Assembly: GCF_020687765.1 (NCBI RefSeq)
Contig: NZ_JAJEWJ010000005.1
Location: 124,001-188,000, forward strand
Source: Sphingobacterium sp. FBM7-1
GTDB taxonomy: Bacteria; Bacteroidota; Bacteroidia; Sphingobacteriales; Sphingobacteriaceae
Direction: 5' to 3'
Length of the DNA stretch: 64,000 nt
Each line of letters begins with the position of its first letter. The first letter of the stretch is position 1. The notes beneath the pieces are model-generated. The model had not been told where the DNA came from. It made no database searches and saw nothing but the letters and a program-made list of their open reading frames with translations. A program made the translations under genes and the position numbers. Of this stretch, positions 8,658-17,039 are shown piece by piece.

Positions 8658-9803
8658 ATGAAAATAACAAACGTAGAAGCTTTTATTTTGGAGTCTCCTT
8701 ACGAGAACACCGCTCCCGAAGGCAGCGAAGAAGCGAGAGGTGTCAAACACTGCTTACTGTTAAAAGTAAGCACCGACGAGGGTATAATAGGTTGGTCGGA
8801 TATTGAAACTTCTTCGCATGTCGGTGTAGCTGCGGTGAACGCTCCGAACGAGCCCTTTTTTGAAGGATTACGTGCAATTGTGCTTAACGAAGATCCATTT
8901 GATGTCGAACGTTTGTGGGATAAGGTCTACAGGCACTCTATCTATTATGGGCGGAGGGGTGTTGCAATGCAGCTGTTGTCTGGATTTGACATAGCCTGTC
9001 ACGATATTATTGGTAAAGCAATTAATAAACCGATTTACAAAATATTAGGCGGTGCCCGACGTAACCGGGTAAGGGCATACGCGTCTACACTTTTCAGACC
9101 GACGCCCGAAGCCATCAAGGACGCTTGCGCTTTTTATCTGGAGCGAGGATTCACGGCTATCAAATTTGGATGGGGGGTGTTTGGTCAAGATCCCAAATTG
9201 GATATTAAGTTGGTGGAAGCCGCTAGAGAGGCGGTAGGACCCGATATTGATTTAATGGTAGACCCCGGATGGATGGTAGATCGCAGTGCATACGATGCTA
9301 TTGCACTCTGTCGGGCTTTAGAGCCATATAACATATACTGGTTGGAAGATTTTATGCATCCCGAAAACTATGAAGGTTATGGCAAAACAAAGGCCGCAGG
9401 GGTTAAAACCCGTTTAGCGGCCGGTGAACAAGAGGCCACGGGGTGGGGATTTAGACAATTGATACAACAGGGTGGTATTGATGTAGTACAGCCGGATATT
9501 ACGCGTTGCGGAGGATTTACTCAGATCCGTAAAATTATGTGGGAAGCGGAGTATGCGGGCGTGGATGTATGTCCACATGCCTGGCTCACGGATTTAAATA
9601 CAGCTGCTGCTTTACATGTGAATGCGGTATTGCCACGCTCGCTCTTTCTGGAATACAATGTTAGTGATAATCCGATGTTGCGGGAAGTGATCGGCAACCC
9701 TGTACAGCTTGAGGGAGACGGTTATATTACTGTGTCGGATGGTCCCGGATTAGGTATTGAGGTGAATGAAGACGCGGTGCGAAAATTTTGTGTAAACCTA
9801 TAA
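8658..9803 (+). CDS. Mandelate racemase/muconate lactonizing enzyme family (sugar-acid dehydratase-like)
   Basis: A 381-residue enolase-superfamily enzyme. Metal ligands line up as Asp202 (MVDPGW), Glu230 (YWLEDF) and Glu257 (LAAGEQ). The acid/base pair candidates are Lys169 (AIKFGWG) and His307 (CPHAWL), with Asp280 completing a His-Asp dyad. This is the arrangement of acid-sugar dehydratases in the mandelate racemase subgroup, which turn aldonic acids into 2-keto-3-deoxy acids. Its neighbours, a dehydrogenase before it and an RraA aldolase after it, fit that role. Exact substrate specificity cannot be called. The stop overlaps a possible start of the next gene (TAATG). Confidence 0.88.
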   Translation: MKITNVEAFILESPYENTAPEGSEEARGVKHCLLLKVSTDEGIIGWSDIETSSHVGVAAVNAPNEPFFEGLRAIVLNEDPFDVERLWDKVYRHSIYYGRRGVAMQLLSGFDIACHDIIGKAINKPIYKILGGARRNRVRAYASTLFRPTPEAIKDACAFYLERGFTAIKFGWGVFGQDPKLDIKLVEAAREAVGPDIDLMVDPGWMVDRSAYDAIALCRALEPYNIYWLEDFMHPENYEGYGKTKAAGVKTRLAAGEQEATGWGFRQLIQQGGIDVVQPDITRCGGFTQIRKIMWEAEYAGVDVCPHAWLTDLNTAAALHVNAVLPRSLFLEYNVSDNPMLREVIGNPVQLEGDGYITVSDGPGLGIEVNEDAVRKFCVNL

Positions 9804-10594
9804 TGTGTCTCATGGAAAAGATTCTTGATTTTCAACTATCACCGTCTGAGGCCGCCTTATGGTGGTTGGGTCAAGCAGGCTATATTATTCGTTCAGCCGA
9901 TATGACAATCGTTATCGACCCCTATCTTTCGGATTCTGCGGCTCAAGGTGCCCCTGAATTCTCGCGTCTCTATCCGGTTCCTATCGAACCTGCAGCGTTG
10001 CGTGCCGATCTATATGTGGTGACCCATGACCATCTGGACCATCTTGATCCAGAAACAATCATTCCCTATAGATACAAAGACACCACATGGTTTGTTGCAC
10101 CTAGGCAAGCAGCGAAGAAATTAATTGAACTTGGTGTGCCGGAAAAACAAGTTGTTGTATTGCACGCCAATGAAAATAGAGAATTTGGTTCGATCGAAAT
10201 AAGCGGTGTTTTCGCCATTCCTACAAGCATAGATGTATTGGATACAACCGGTTATAAAATACAGTTTTCGAATGGAAGGAGTGTATATCATACGAGTGAT
10301 ACGGAATACCATCCGCTTGTATTGGCTGCTGCACCAAAAAAACCGGAAGTGATGCTTGTACCGATTAACGGGAAATGGGGTAACCCAAACCCTGAACAGG
10401 CTGTATTGTTTGCGAAGACTGTTGAACCTCGATTTGTGCAACCCAATCACTATGATTTGATGGCGTTGAATGCTGAAAATCCCGAAATTTTTCAATGGTA
10501 TTGCGGGCAGTATGATTTGGCCGATCGATGTATAACTCCGGTCCGTATGCGACCTTTTATATGGAATGATCAAGATTATAGAAAGCTTAGCTAA
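9803..10594 (+). CDS. MBL-fold metallo-hydrolase, UlaG-like
   Basis: About 263 residues with the metallo-beta-lactamase motif THDHLDHLD, an opening LWWLGQAGYIIR, the second-metal region HTSDTEYH and the late His in QPNHYDLM. The closest known group by pattern is the UlaG-like family, whose namesake is L-ascorbate-6-phosphate lactonase. A lactonase step would fit between a dehydrogenase and a dehydratase in an oxidative sugar pathway. The ATG at 9803 overlaps the upstream stop; an ATG at 9812 is equally possible. A TTG at 9788 is less likely. Confidence 0.82.
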   Translation: MCLMEKILDFQLSPSEAALWWLGQAGYIIRSADMTIVIDPYLSDSAAQGAPEFSRLYPVPIEPAALRADLYVVTHDHLDHLDPETIIPYRYKDTTWFVAPRQAAKKLIELGVPEKQVVVLHANENREFGSIEISGVFAIPTSIDVLDTTGYKIQFSNGRSVYHTSDTEYHPLVLAAAPKKPEVMLVPINGKWGNPNPEQAVLFAKTVEPRFVQPNHYDLMALNAENPEIFQWYCGQYDLADRCITPVRMRPFIWNDQDYRKLS

Positions 10595-10624
10595 AAACTA
10601 ATTAGACAACTAAAAACAAAAAAT

Positions 10625-11308
10625 ATGAATACAGAATCAATTCATTTAATGGATGACGCCGAAAAGTTTCAGTGGATACGGAAAAATCTTTATGTCCCTA
10701 TTGTTTGCGATGTGTTGGACATACTAGGTTATCGCAATTGTGCTATGCACCAACGTTTAAGACCCTTAGATGCTGAAAACTGTACTATTGTAGGTCGGGC
10801 ACGTACGTTTCGTTGGATGGAAACAGACTACGTTGAAGCAGATGCTTACGACTTGGAAATTGAAGCCGTGGATTCCCTTACGCATGGCGATGTGGTGGTT
10901 CATTCCACCGATTATGCCTGTACCAACGCGCCATGGGGCGAATTAATGAGTACTATTGCCAAACGCAACGGATCCGTGGGATCTATTTGTGATAGCATGA
11001 TCAGAGACTGTCGCAAAATCATCGATATGGGTTATCCGCTATTTTATGTGGGTATTCGCCCTGTTGATAGCCTCGGACGAGGACGCGTGATGGCTTATGA
11101 TGTCCCTGTAAGATGCGGAGATGTCATTGTACATCCCGGCGATCTTATCTTTGGAGATTTTGATGGTGTTGTGGTAGTGCCCCGCGAGGTTGAGGATAAA
11201 ATGTTGGAATTAGCTTATCAAAAAGTTTGCAAGGAAAACCAATCTCGAGCAGATTTATTGAATGGAGACTCCTTACGAACGGTTTACGACCGGTACGGCG
11301 TGTTATAA
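10625..11308 (+). CDS. RraA family protein (HMG/CHA aldolase-like)
   Basis: A 227-residue RraA-fold protein. The conserved features are VPIVCDVLDILGY near the start, APWGELMSTIAKRNGSVG, the SICDSMIRDCRKI segment with the Arg-Asp pair used for metal and pyruvate-enolate binding, and the closing GDFDGVVVVP. Class II aldolases of this fold cleave 4-hydroxy-4-methyl-2-oxoglutarate or 4-carboxy-4-hydroxy-2-oxoadipate to pyruvate; other members only regulate RNase E. Position in this operon favours the aldolase role, splitting the product of the upstream dehydratase. Confidence 0.85.
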   Translation: MNTESIHLMDDAEKFQWIRKNLYVPIVCDVLDILGYRNCAMHQRLRPLDAENCTIVGRARTFRWMETDYVEADAYDLEIEAVDSLTHGDVVVHSTDYACTNAPWGELMSTIAKRNGSVGSICDSMIRDCRKIIDMGYPLFYVGIRPVDSLGRGRVMAYDVPVRCGDVIVHPGDLIFGDFDGVVVVPREVEDKMLELAYQKVCKENQSRADLLNGDSLRTVYDRYGVL

Positions 11309-11345
11309 TCGACACAAATTTTTTAAATTAAAAAAACCTGAAATC

Positions 11346-12053
11346 ATGAATATACTTTGTGTAGCTGCACACCCCGACGATACGGAATTACTTTGTGCCG
11401 GAACACTTGCCCGATACGCGAAAGAAGGGCATAACGTCACTATCGCTATTTTTACAGATGGCAGCATAGGAGATGCCGTCGTGAAACCTGATGTTCTTAG
11501 CGCTACTCGGGAAAAAGAAGCCCGTGCGGCGGCTGGAATACTTGGTGCGGATTTTATATGGGCAGGCGTAACCGATGAATTGGTTTTCCCCGACAAAGAG
11601 CAACGACATCTTATGATTGACGTATTAAGACAAGCAGATCCCGATGTTATTTTTACGCACTCCCCGAATGACTATCATCCTGACCATCGCTATGTAAGTC
11701 AGCTCGTTTTCGATTCTTATTTCCAGAAAGGCCTTCCGCACATGCCCGGGCAATCTTTACCAGCTTGCCGATTCGCAGGAGCACAGCTGTATTACATGGA
11801 CAACATAGGTGGGATAGGTTTTCTCCCAACCGAGTATGTGGATATAACCGACGTATTTGACACGAAGAAAGCCATGCTCGCGTGTCATAAAAGTCAATTT
11901 GTCGCTATGGAAGATTTAGCCAGTATTGATATGAACTGGATGATTCAGATGCAGGCGGGATTTAGGGGCTTAGCAGCAGGATGTCGGTATGCAGAAGGTT
12001 TTACGCGACTAGATGCATCACAACGTGGATTGACCCGACGGGTTCTGCCTTAA
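11346..12053 (+). CDS. PIG-L family deacetylase/hydrolase
   Basis: A 235-residue PIG-L (LmbE-like) zinc hydrolase. AHPDDTE at residues 8-14 and HPDH at 111-114 supply the expected metal ligands. Most members deacetylate N-acetyl sugars. One branch, GalB, hydrates 4-oxalomesaconate next to an RraA-type aldolase in gallate breakdown, so its place directly after an RraA gene leaves both roles open. The start at 11346 is the first codon of the family-like MNILCVAAHPDD; longer upstream readings would overlap the RraA gene. Confidence 0.87.
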   Translation: MNILCVAAHPDDTELLCAGTLARYAKEGHNVTIAIFTDGSIGDAVVKPDVLSATREKEARAAAGILGADFIWAGVTDELVFPDKEQRHLMIDVLRQADPDVIFTHSPNDYHPDHRYVSQLVFDSYFQKGLPHMPGQSLPACRFAGAQLYYMDNIGGIGFLPTEYVDITDVFDTKKAMLACHKSQFVAMEDLASIDMNWMIQMQAGFRGLAAGCRYAEGFTRLDASQRGLTRRVLP

Positions 12054-12078
12054 CAGCCAACTTATAAATTAGTATTAA

Positions 12079-13680
12079 ATGGATAATTTTAGTCTTTCCT
12101 TTCTCGATCTTGTGATCATCGGTGGCATCACCTTGGTTGTTATTGTTATCGGACTGATGGCGGCAAAACGGGCAGATCGAACTGTAACAGGGTACTTTTT
12201 GGCTTCGGGCAAAATGCCCTGGTATCTTGTGGGGGCTGCATTTGTAGCAACCACCGTTTCCAGCGAACAGATTGTCGGCACCATGGGGGCTACATATAAA
12301 GATGGGATGGGTATTGCGAACTGGACTTGGTGGGCTTTGCCTACGTATTTGCTAACGATGATTTTTTTCATTCCGATGTATTTACGTAATAAGATCATGA
12401 CAGTGCCGGAATTTTTGCAACGCCGCTTCGGTCCGGTGTGTGCCAGTATTTATAGCGTGGTTATGCTGATTGGTTATGTGTTTGTTTTTCTTCCTCCTGT
12501 ACTTTACGGTGGAAGCATTACCGTTAGTGAATTGACCGGATGGAACCAGTATTATGTGATGGCCGGTATTGTAGTAGCTACAGGGAGTTATACGTTGCTT
12601 GGAGGGTTAAACTCCGTGATGTGGACAGACGCTATACAATGTATACTTTTCATGGTAGGTGGTGTTCTCTTTTTCTGGCTGGCGCTTGATCACATTCCAG
12701 GAGGTTGGAACGCTATGGTGGAGGCGGCTCCTGAGCGCTTTCATTTATATCATCCGCCCTCAGATCCCGAAGCTCCTTTTCTAGGACTTGTAGTGGCGTC
12801 CTTTGGCGTATTTCTGTTTTATCAGTCGTCCAACCAGGTAATGATACAACGTATCTTGTCTGCGAAAAGCACCTGGGATGGTATGATGGGAATCGTATTT
12901 GCTGGTTTTATCGGTATCGTATTGCCGATTGTAACCTGTTTGATGGGATTAGTGATGTATCATTGGTTAGATGTAATGCATCAAGGCCCAAGCTTATTGC
13001 CCAATAATTACGATAAAGCATTTCCACTTGCATTACAGACATTTGCACCTTCGGGTGTTAAAGGTATTGTGCTGGCTGGTTTTTTCGCTGCTGTAATGTC
13101 TTCGGTAAGTGCACTTTCCAATTCGATTTCTACCATCTTTTCATTGGATGTTTATCGTAATTTTTTTCGAAAAAATGCAGGAGATAAGGAAATGATTATT
13201 TCTGGCCAAGTCTCCGGTGGGCTCGCATTGATCGTTGCTTCAGTAGTTGCTCCGTTTGTTGGAACAGTTGGGCTTTTCAAATATTTCCAGATGGGCGTTA
13301 CCTATATTGCAACACCTTTTATTTCAGTTATCATATTGGGAATCCTTTGGAAAAGGACAAGTTATACAGGGGCTGTTGTTGGACTTTTGGGTGGCGTCGT
13401 TATTCAGCTCGTTATTGCATCTGTTTTGAACTTGTTGGAAATCAAGCTTCATTGGTTATACGCTGGCGGTATTTCGCAAGTATTAACGATGTTATTAGTT
13501 GTTTTTGTCTCATTGTATACAACACCGCCGCCAGTTGATCAGGTGAGATCGTTTATTTGGAATCCATCTTGGCTCCTAACGCTTAATGATGGTGTGCAAA
13601 GACCTTGGTATAAGCAGATGAAGTTTTGGGCAGCGTTATATGCATTGACTTGGTGTTTTGTCTATTGGCTGTTCTGGTAA
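12079..13680 (+). CDS. Sodium:solute symporter (SSS family)
   Basis: A 533-residue inner-membrane transporter with about 13 or 14 hydrophobic helices. Family landmarks include the opening DLVIIGGITLVVIVIGLM, AKRADRTVTGYFLASGKMPW, GAAFVATTVSSEQIVGT and the later FFAAVMSSVSALSNSIST, which contains sodium-site residues in SGLT-like carriers. It closes the catabolic operon and probably imports the substrate of the preceding enzymes. The C-terminal helix is rich in Trp. Substrate is unassigned. Confidence 0.9.
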   Translation: MDNFSLSFLDLVIIGGITLVVIVIGLMAAKRADRTVTGYFLASGKMPWYLVGAAFVATTVSSEQIVGTMGATYKDGMGIANWTWWALPTYLLTMIFFIPMYLRNKIMTVPEFLQRRFGPVCASIYSVVMLIGYVFVFLPPVLYGGSITVSELTGWNQYYVMAGIVVATGSYTLLGGLNSVMWTDAIQCILFMVGGVLFFWLALDHIPGGWNAMVEAAPERFHLYHPPSDPEAPFLGLVVASFGVFLFYQSSNQVMIQRILSAKSTWDGMMGIVFAGFIGIVLPIVTCLMGLVMYHWLDVMHQGPSLLPNNYDKAFPLALQTFAPSGVKGIVLAGFFAAVMSSVSALSNSISTIFSLDVYRNFFRKNAGDKEMIISGQVSGGLALIVASVVAPFVGTVGLFKYFQMGVTYIATPFISVIILGILWKRTSYTGAVVGLLGGVVIQLVIASVLNLLEIKLHWLYAGGISQVLTMLLVVFVSLYTTPPPVDQVRSFIWNPSWLLTLNDGVQRPWYKQMKFWAALYALTWCFVYWLFW

Positions 13681-13694
13681 TCAGCTTTTTCAAT

Positions 13695-13739
13695 TGGGTG
13701 CATCACAGGATTTCCCTCATGTCATTCGTTGTGCACCCA
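13695..13739 (+). terminator. Possible terminator hairpin after the symporter gene
   Basis: TGGGTGCA (13695-13702) pairs perfectly with TGCACCCA (13732-13739) across a long 29-nt loop. No T run follows, so this may be an RNA structure rather than a classic terminator. Confidence 0.3.
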
Positions 13740-13750
13740 TACATCATTAT

Positions 13751-13791
13751 ATAAAGTAGAAATAGGGTATATATACATTTCTATAAGATAT
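13751..13791 (+). promoter_or_regulatory. Island regulatory motif, copy 3 (two half-sites 21 bp apart)
   Basis: ATAGGGTAT at 13762-13770 is followed by ATAAGATAT at 13783-13791, exactly 21 bp downstream in the same orientation. It sits about 60-100 bp before the NAGPA lipoprotein gene. Direct half-sites two helical turns apart are what AraC-type regulators bind. Confidence 0.55.
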
Positions 13792-13852
13792 ATATGGTCA
13801 ACCTTGAATCTATAAATCTGAGGAACTGAGAAGACAACTTAAATTTTGTATC

Positions 13853-15334
13853 ATGAGAAACTGTTTCCAATTTTTGGTGATTATACTGATTACCAGTTTG
13901 CAAATACAAGGATGTGGTAAAGGCGATTCACCTAAACCAGACGATGTTACACCACCATCTGCCGCCGTCAAAAAACTTGAGATCTTTTCCGGGAACAATC
14001 GTGTAAAACTAGCTATTGCACTGGGAAACGAAGGAATTAGCCATTGTGAAATTTATTGGGAGGAAAAACAGAAATCACGCAAAATAAACAGAAGTGAAGC
14101 CAAAAACGATACTATAACAACGGTAATAGAAGAACTTTCTGAAGGTGAACATCAGTTTGAAGTAGTAGCTTATTATGGTCAACATGCTTCAAAAGGTGTT
14201 TCAACGACGGCAAAAGCAAGAGTATATGGCAATCGATACATCACATCGCTAAAAAATAGAAATGCGACAAATTTTTATTTTGTTAAACACGAAGAACCCC
14301 ATATCACATGGTTTGCACCCGCTCTGGAAGAAGTTGCTTTAGAGGTTTTTTACACAAGCGAAAGCGATGAGCGTAAAATGACAAAAATATTCAGAAATCA
14401 GTTAACTACGCCACTACCCGGATACAAATTTGGTACACCAATCGAACATCGGTCACTGTATCTGCCTTCCAATACAGCTATCGATACATTCTATTCAGCG
14501 ATACAGAGTATTCCTCCTCCTTTTTATTATTTCAGTTCAGCTATTCAACGGATTGTAGATTACTCGGGGTTAGTGGCTTCTCTTACGGAACAACACGCGG
14601 AGAAAATCCATGAAGATATTGAATATTCTGCCATGAAGTTTCAGAGCCATGAGCAAAAGCCGTTAAGCGTCTATATTTTGAAAGCGGATCTGGGTAACGG
14701 CAAACTGACATTGCGTACGTTGATGCCGAATAATCAGACAAATTTTGCCTTACAACCGGTGAAAGAGATGGCAGAATATCGCGACGGGTCCGGTGAAAAA
14801 GTATTTGCCGCGGTCAATGCTGATTTTTTTCAATGGACAGGAATCCCCTGGGGTCTGGTATATATTGATGGTGTAATGGTTAAAAACGAATCTTTGGAAA
14901 ACAACCTATCCTATTTTGCCATACGAAAAGATGGTCAACCACAGATTGGTATTTTTTCGCAACTGCCCGCAACAGAGCATACCAATCTAAGGGACGCGGT
15001 TGGTGGTGGCGTACATCGTTTGATGGTTGAAGGAACCCGAATGGTTTATGGAGATGTCACTCCGGAGCCACGTACTATGGTAGGATATACGAGTAATAAC
15101 ACCATCTATCTTATTGTTGTTGATGGCAGACGTGCAACGCATTCAGTAGGTATTACCATTGATGGACTTTCTGCTATCATGAACAGCCTTCAGGTTCATG
15201 GCGCTATCAACCTCGATGGCGGTGGGTCGAGTACGATGGTGGCTAAAAGAAATGGTGTCTTTGAGATTATGAATCGTTATTCCGATGCGAACCCTCGAGC
15301 GGTGGCAAACAGTTTAGCGATTGTTGAAAAGTGA
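13853..15334 (+). CDS. Lipoprotein with DUF4998-like and phosphodiester glycosidase (NAGPA) domains
   Basis: A 493-residue lipoprotein (lipobox IQGCGK). Residues of about 35-135 look like a DUF4998/fibronectin-type beta domain (EIFSGNNRVKLAIAL, EIYWEE). The C-terminal third, from about PLSVYILKADLG through PRTMVGYTSNN and INLDGGGSSTMV, is the NAGPA (phosphodiester glycosidase) domain, known for removing GlcNAc from phosphodiester-linked glycans. It is probably anchored in the outer or inner membrane facing the periplasm. Its presence in this locus suggests an esterified or decorated polysaccharide substrate. It has its own upstream motif copy and a terminator hairpin after it. Confidence 0.78.
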   Translation: MRNCFQFLVIILITSLQIQGCGKGDSPKPDDVTPPSAAVKKLEIFSGNNRVKLAIALGNEGISHCEIYWEEKQKSRKINRSEAKNDTITTVIEELSEGEHQFEVVAYYGQHASKGVSTTAKARVYGNRYITSLKNRNATNFYFVKHEEPHITWFAPALEEVALEVFYTSESDERKMTKIFRNQLTTPLPGYKFGTPIEHRSLYLPSNTAIDTFYSAIQSIPPPFYYFSSAIQRIVDYSGLVASLTEQHAEKIHEDIEYSAMKFQSHEQKPLSVYILKADLGNGKLTLRTLMPNNQTNFALQPVKEMAEYRDGSGEKVFAAVNADFFQWTGIPWGLVYIDGVMVKNESLENNLSYFAIRKDGQPQIGIFSQLPATEHTNLRDAVGGGVHRLMVEGTRMVYGDVTPEPRTMVGYTSNNTIYLIVVDGRRATHSVGITIDGLSAIMNSLQVHGAINLDGGGSSTMVAKRNGVFEIMNRYSDANPRAVANSLAIVEK

Positions 15335-15339
15335 TACAC

Positions 15340-15369
15340 TGCTAATTGATAATCATTAGCAATGTTTTT
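15340..15369 (+). terminator. Terminator after the NAGPA lipoprotein
   Basis: TGCTAAT (15340-15346) pairs with ATTAGCA (15355-15361) across an 8-nt loop and is followed by TGTTTTTG. It begins 5 bp after the stop codon. Confidence 0.55.
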
Positions 15370-15384
15370 GATTGGACCCATAAA

Positions 15385-15427
15385 ATAAAAAGACAAAATA
15401 GGGTATATCATGACAAATATAGGATAT
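15385..15427 (+). promoter_or_regulatory. Island regulatory motif, copy 4 (two half-sites 21 bp apart)
   Basis: ATAGGGTAT at 15398-15406 and ATAGGATAT at 15419-15427 differ by one base and lie exactly 21 bp apart as direct repeats, after an A-rich box. This is the clearest paired site in the island, about 95-120 bp before the ceramidase-like gene. Confidence 0.6.
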
Positions 15428-15519
15428 GAAGACCTGCGTTTAGCACCCTAAATTTGAATTAATGATTTTATTGCTACAAAGTTTTAAAGATCATTATACC
15501 AGCAAATAAACTGTTTTTT

Positions 15520-16887
15520 ATGTGTAACACTACAAATATAAAGTCCGTTGCGGCATGTAATCAATCTCACCATACCGAGAAAGATAATATGATGGAAGTC
15601 GGCGTGGCCAGAATTGATATTACACCAAATACCCCGGTTCGTCTGTCTGGTTTCGGAGCGAGAGAAAAGTTGGAAACTGACCGGATACTGCACAATCTTT
15701 CGGCAAAAGCGCTCGCATTCGGCGCTGATGCCGAAAATCCGTCACTTTTTATTACAGTTGACCTCTTAGGGATACAATGGCGTATTACAGAACAGTTGGT
15801 TAGGAAGCTTGGCGCTTCGACCGGTGTTAAACCGGAGCAAATTGTCGTCTCCGCTTCGCATACACATGGCGGTCCCGAAATAGGTAATCTGATTAACCAT
15901 CTGCAATGCCGTGGTGACTATCCAACAGACTATCATTTTAGTGATTCCCTTTTAGCGTTAGACCAATTAATACACCTTGCGGAATTTAACGAACAGGTAT
16001 TGGAGAAACTCGAGAAAGTAGCTTTGGCAGCACTGGAAGATCGCAAACCTGCTTTGGTGGCTTGGGGACAAGGAACTGCGTCATTTGCAGAGAACCGAAG
16101 AACCGAAGGCGGTCCTGTAGATCGCTCGATGCCTTTACTCCGTGTAACGGATGCAGATGGTACACTTCGGGCAGTCCTAGTAAATTATGCCTGTCATGGC
16201 ATTGCACTCGGACCGGAGGTGAATGAAATACACGGCGACTGGATGGGGGAAGCACAGCTTGCTATCGAAAAGCGATACCCCGGGGCTATTGCGTTGATTG
16301 CTATAGGGTGTGCCGGTGACGCACATCCGATACAACAAGGAAAGATAGCCTATTTAAGAGCTTACGCAAAAGAAATAGCGGATAACACCGATAAGTTGTT
16401 AAAAACGGACCTGCAGCCTCTTCATACCGCACCCATTGGTCGTATGAAATGGACGCGTCTTCCTTTTCAAAAAGTAGCCAGTGTAAGAGAATTGATCGAT
16501 ATGACAAGGGATTCCACTATTCAAGGATACTATGCCAGACTAGCGTTGTATCGTGTTCAGCGAGGTGAAATGTTGCCGACTGCGCTAGACTATCCTATCC
16601 AAACGTGGACATTCGATGATAAGATGATGATGATCAATATGGGGGGAGAGGTAGTCGTTGATTATGCTATCAAACTGAAGAATGCTTTCGGTGCTGATCG
16701 TGTTTGGATAAATGCCTATTCAAATGATGTCTCTTGCTATATCCCTTCAAAACGGATATTGAGGGAAGGTGGATATGAAGCAGATGCCAGTATGTATTGG
16801 TATAACATGCCTTCTCCTTTTTCAGAGGAAGTCGAAGATATCATTGTGAATACGGTCTATGAATTGGTACCTAGTGGATTCAAATAA
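15520..16887 (+). CDS. Neutral/alkaline ceramidase N-terminal-domain-like protein
   Basis: A 455-residue protein whose core (VGVARIDITPNTPVRLSGFG, FITVDLLGI, IVVSASHTHGGPE, VLVNYACHGI, IGCAGDAHP) matches the neutral/alkaline non-lysosomal ceramidase N-terminal domain. His and Asp residues in SHTHGGPE and ACHGIALG are the expected zinc site. Bacteroidota carry many such single-domain proteins near polysaccharide loci, where the substrate is probably not ceramide. The first 23 residues are polar and lack a signal peptide; the ATG at 15589 (MMEVGVARI) is a plausible alternative start. The motif copy 4 lies upstream. Confidence 0.75.
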   Translation: MCNTTNIKSVAACNQSHHTEKDNMMEVGVARIDITPNTPVRLSGFGAREKLETDRILHNLSAKALAFGADAENPSLFITVDLLGIQWRITEQLVRKLGASTGVKPEQIVVSASHTHGGPEIGNLINHLQCRGDYPTDYHFSDSLLALDQLIHLAEFNEQVLEKLEKVALAALEDRKPALVAWGQGTASFAENRRTEGGPVDRSMPLLRVTDADGTLRAVLVNYACHGIALGPEVNEIHGDWMGEAQLAIEKRYPGAIALIAIGCAGDAHPIQQGKIAYLRAYAKEIADNTDKLLKTDLQPLHTAPIGRMKWTRLPFQKVASVRELIDMTRDSTIQGYYARLALYRVQRGEMLPTALDYPIQTWTFDDKMMMINMGGEVVVDYAIKLKNAFGADRVWINAYSNDVSCYIPSKRILREGGYEADASMYWYNMPSPFSEEVEDIIVNTVYELVPSGFK

Positions 16888-16960
16888 TGGAGAGGGAGAC
16901 TAAACATCAAATATGTATAACCTAAAAATAAAAAATCATTTTATGAAAAAAAGTAGACAT

Positions 16961-16988
16961 AAACCACAAAAAATAGGAGATATAAATT
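16961..16988 (+). promoter_or_regulatory. Looser copy of the island regulatory motif before susC
   Basis: AAAATAGGAGATAT resembles the core of the other sites and lies about 65 bp before the SusC start. A second half-site at 21 bp is not evident. It also falls inside a 22-codon open frame, so the match may be chance. Confidence 0.3.
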
Positions 16989-17039
16989 ATAGAACTCCCT
17001 TTCGATTATGAATAGAATATTCACTACGAGCATTAAATT

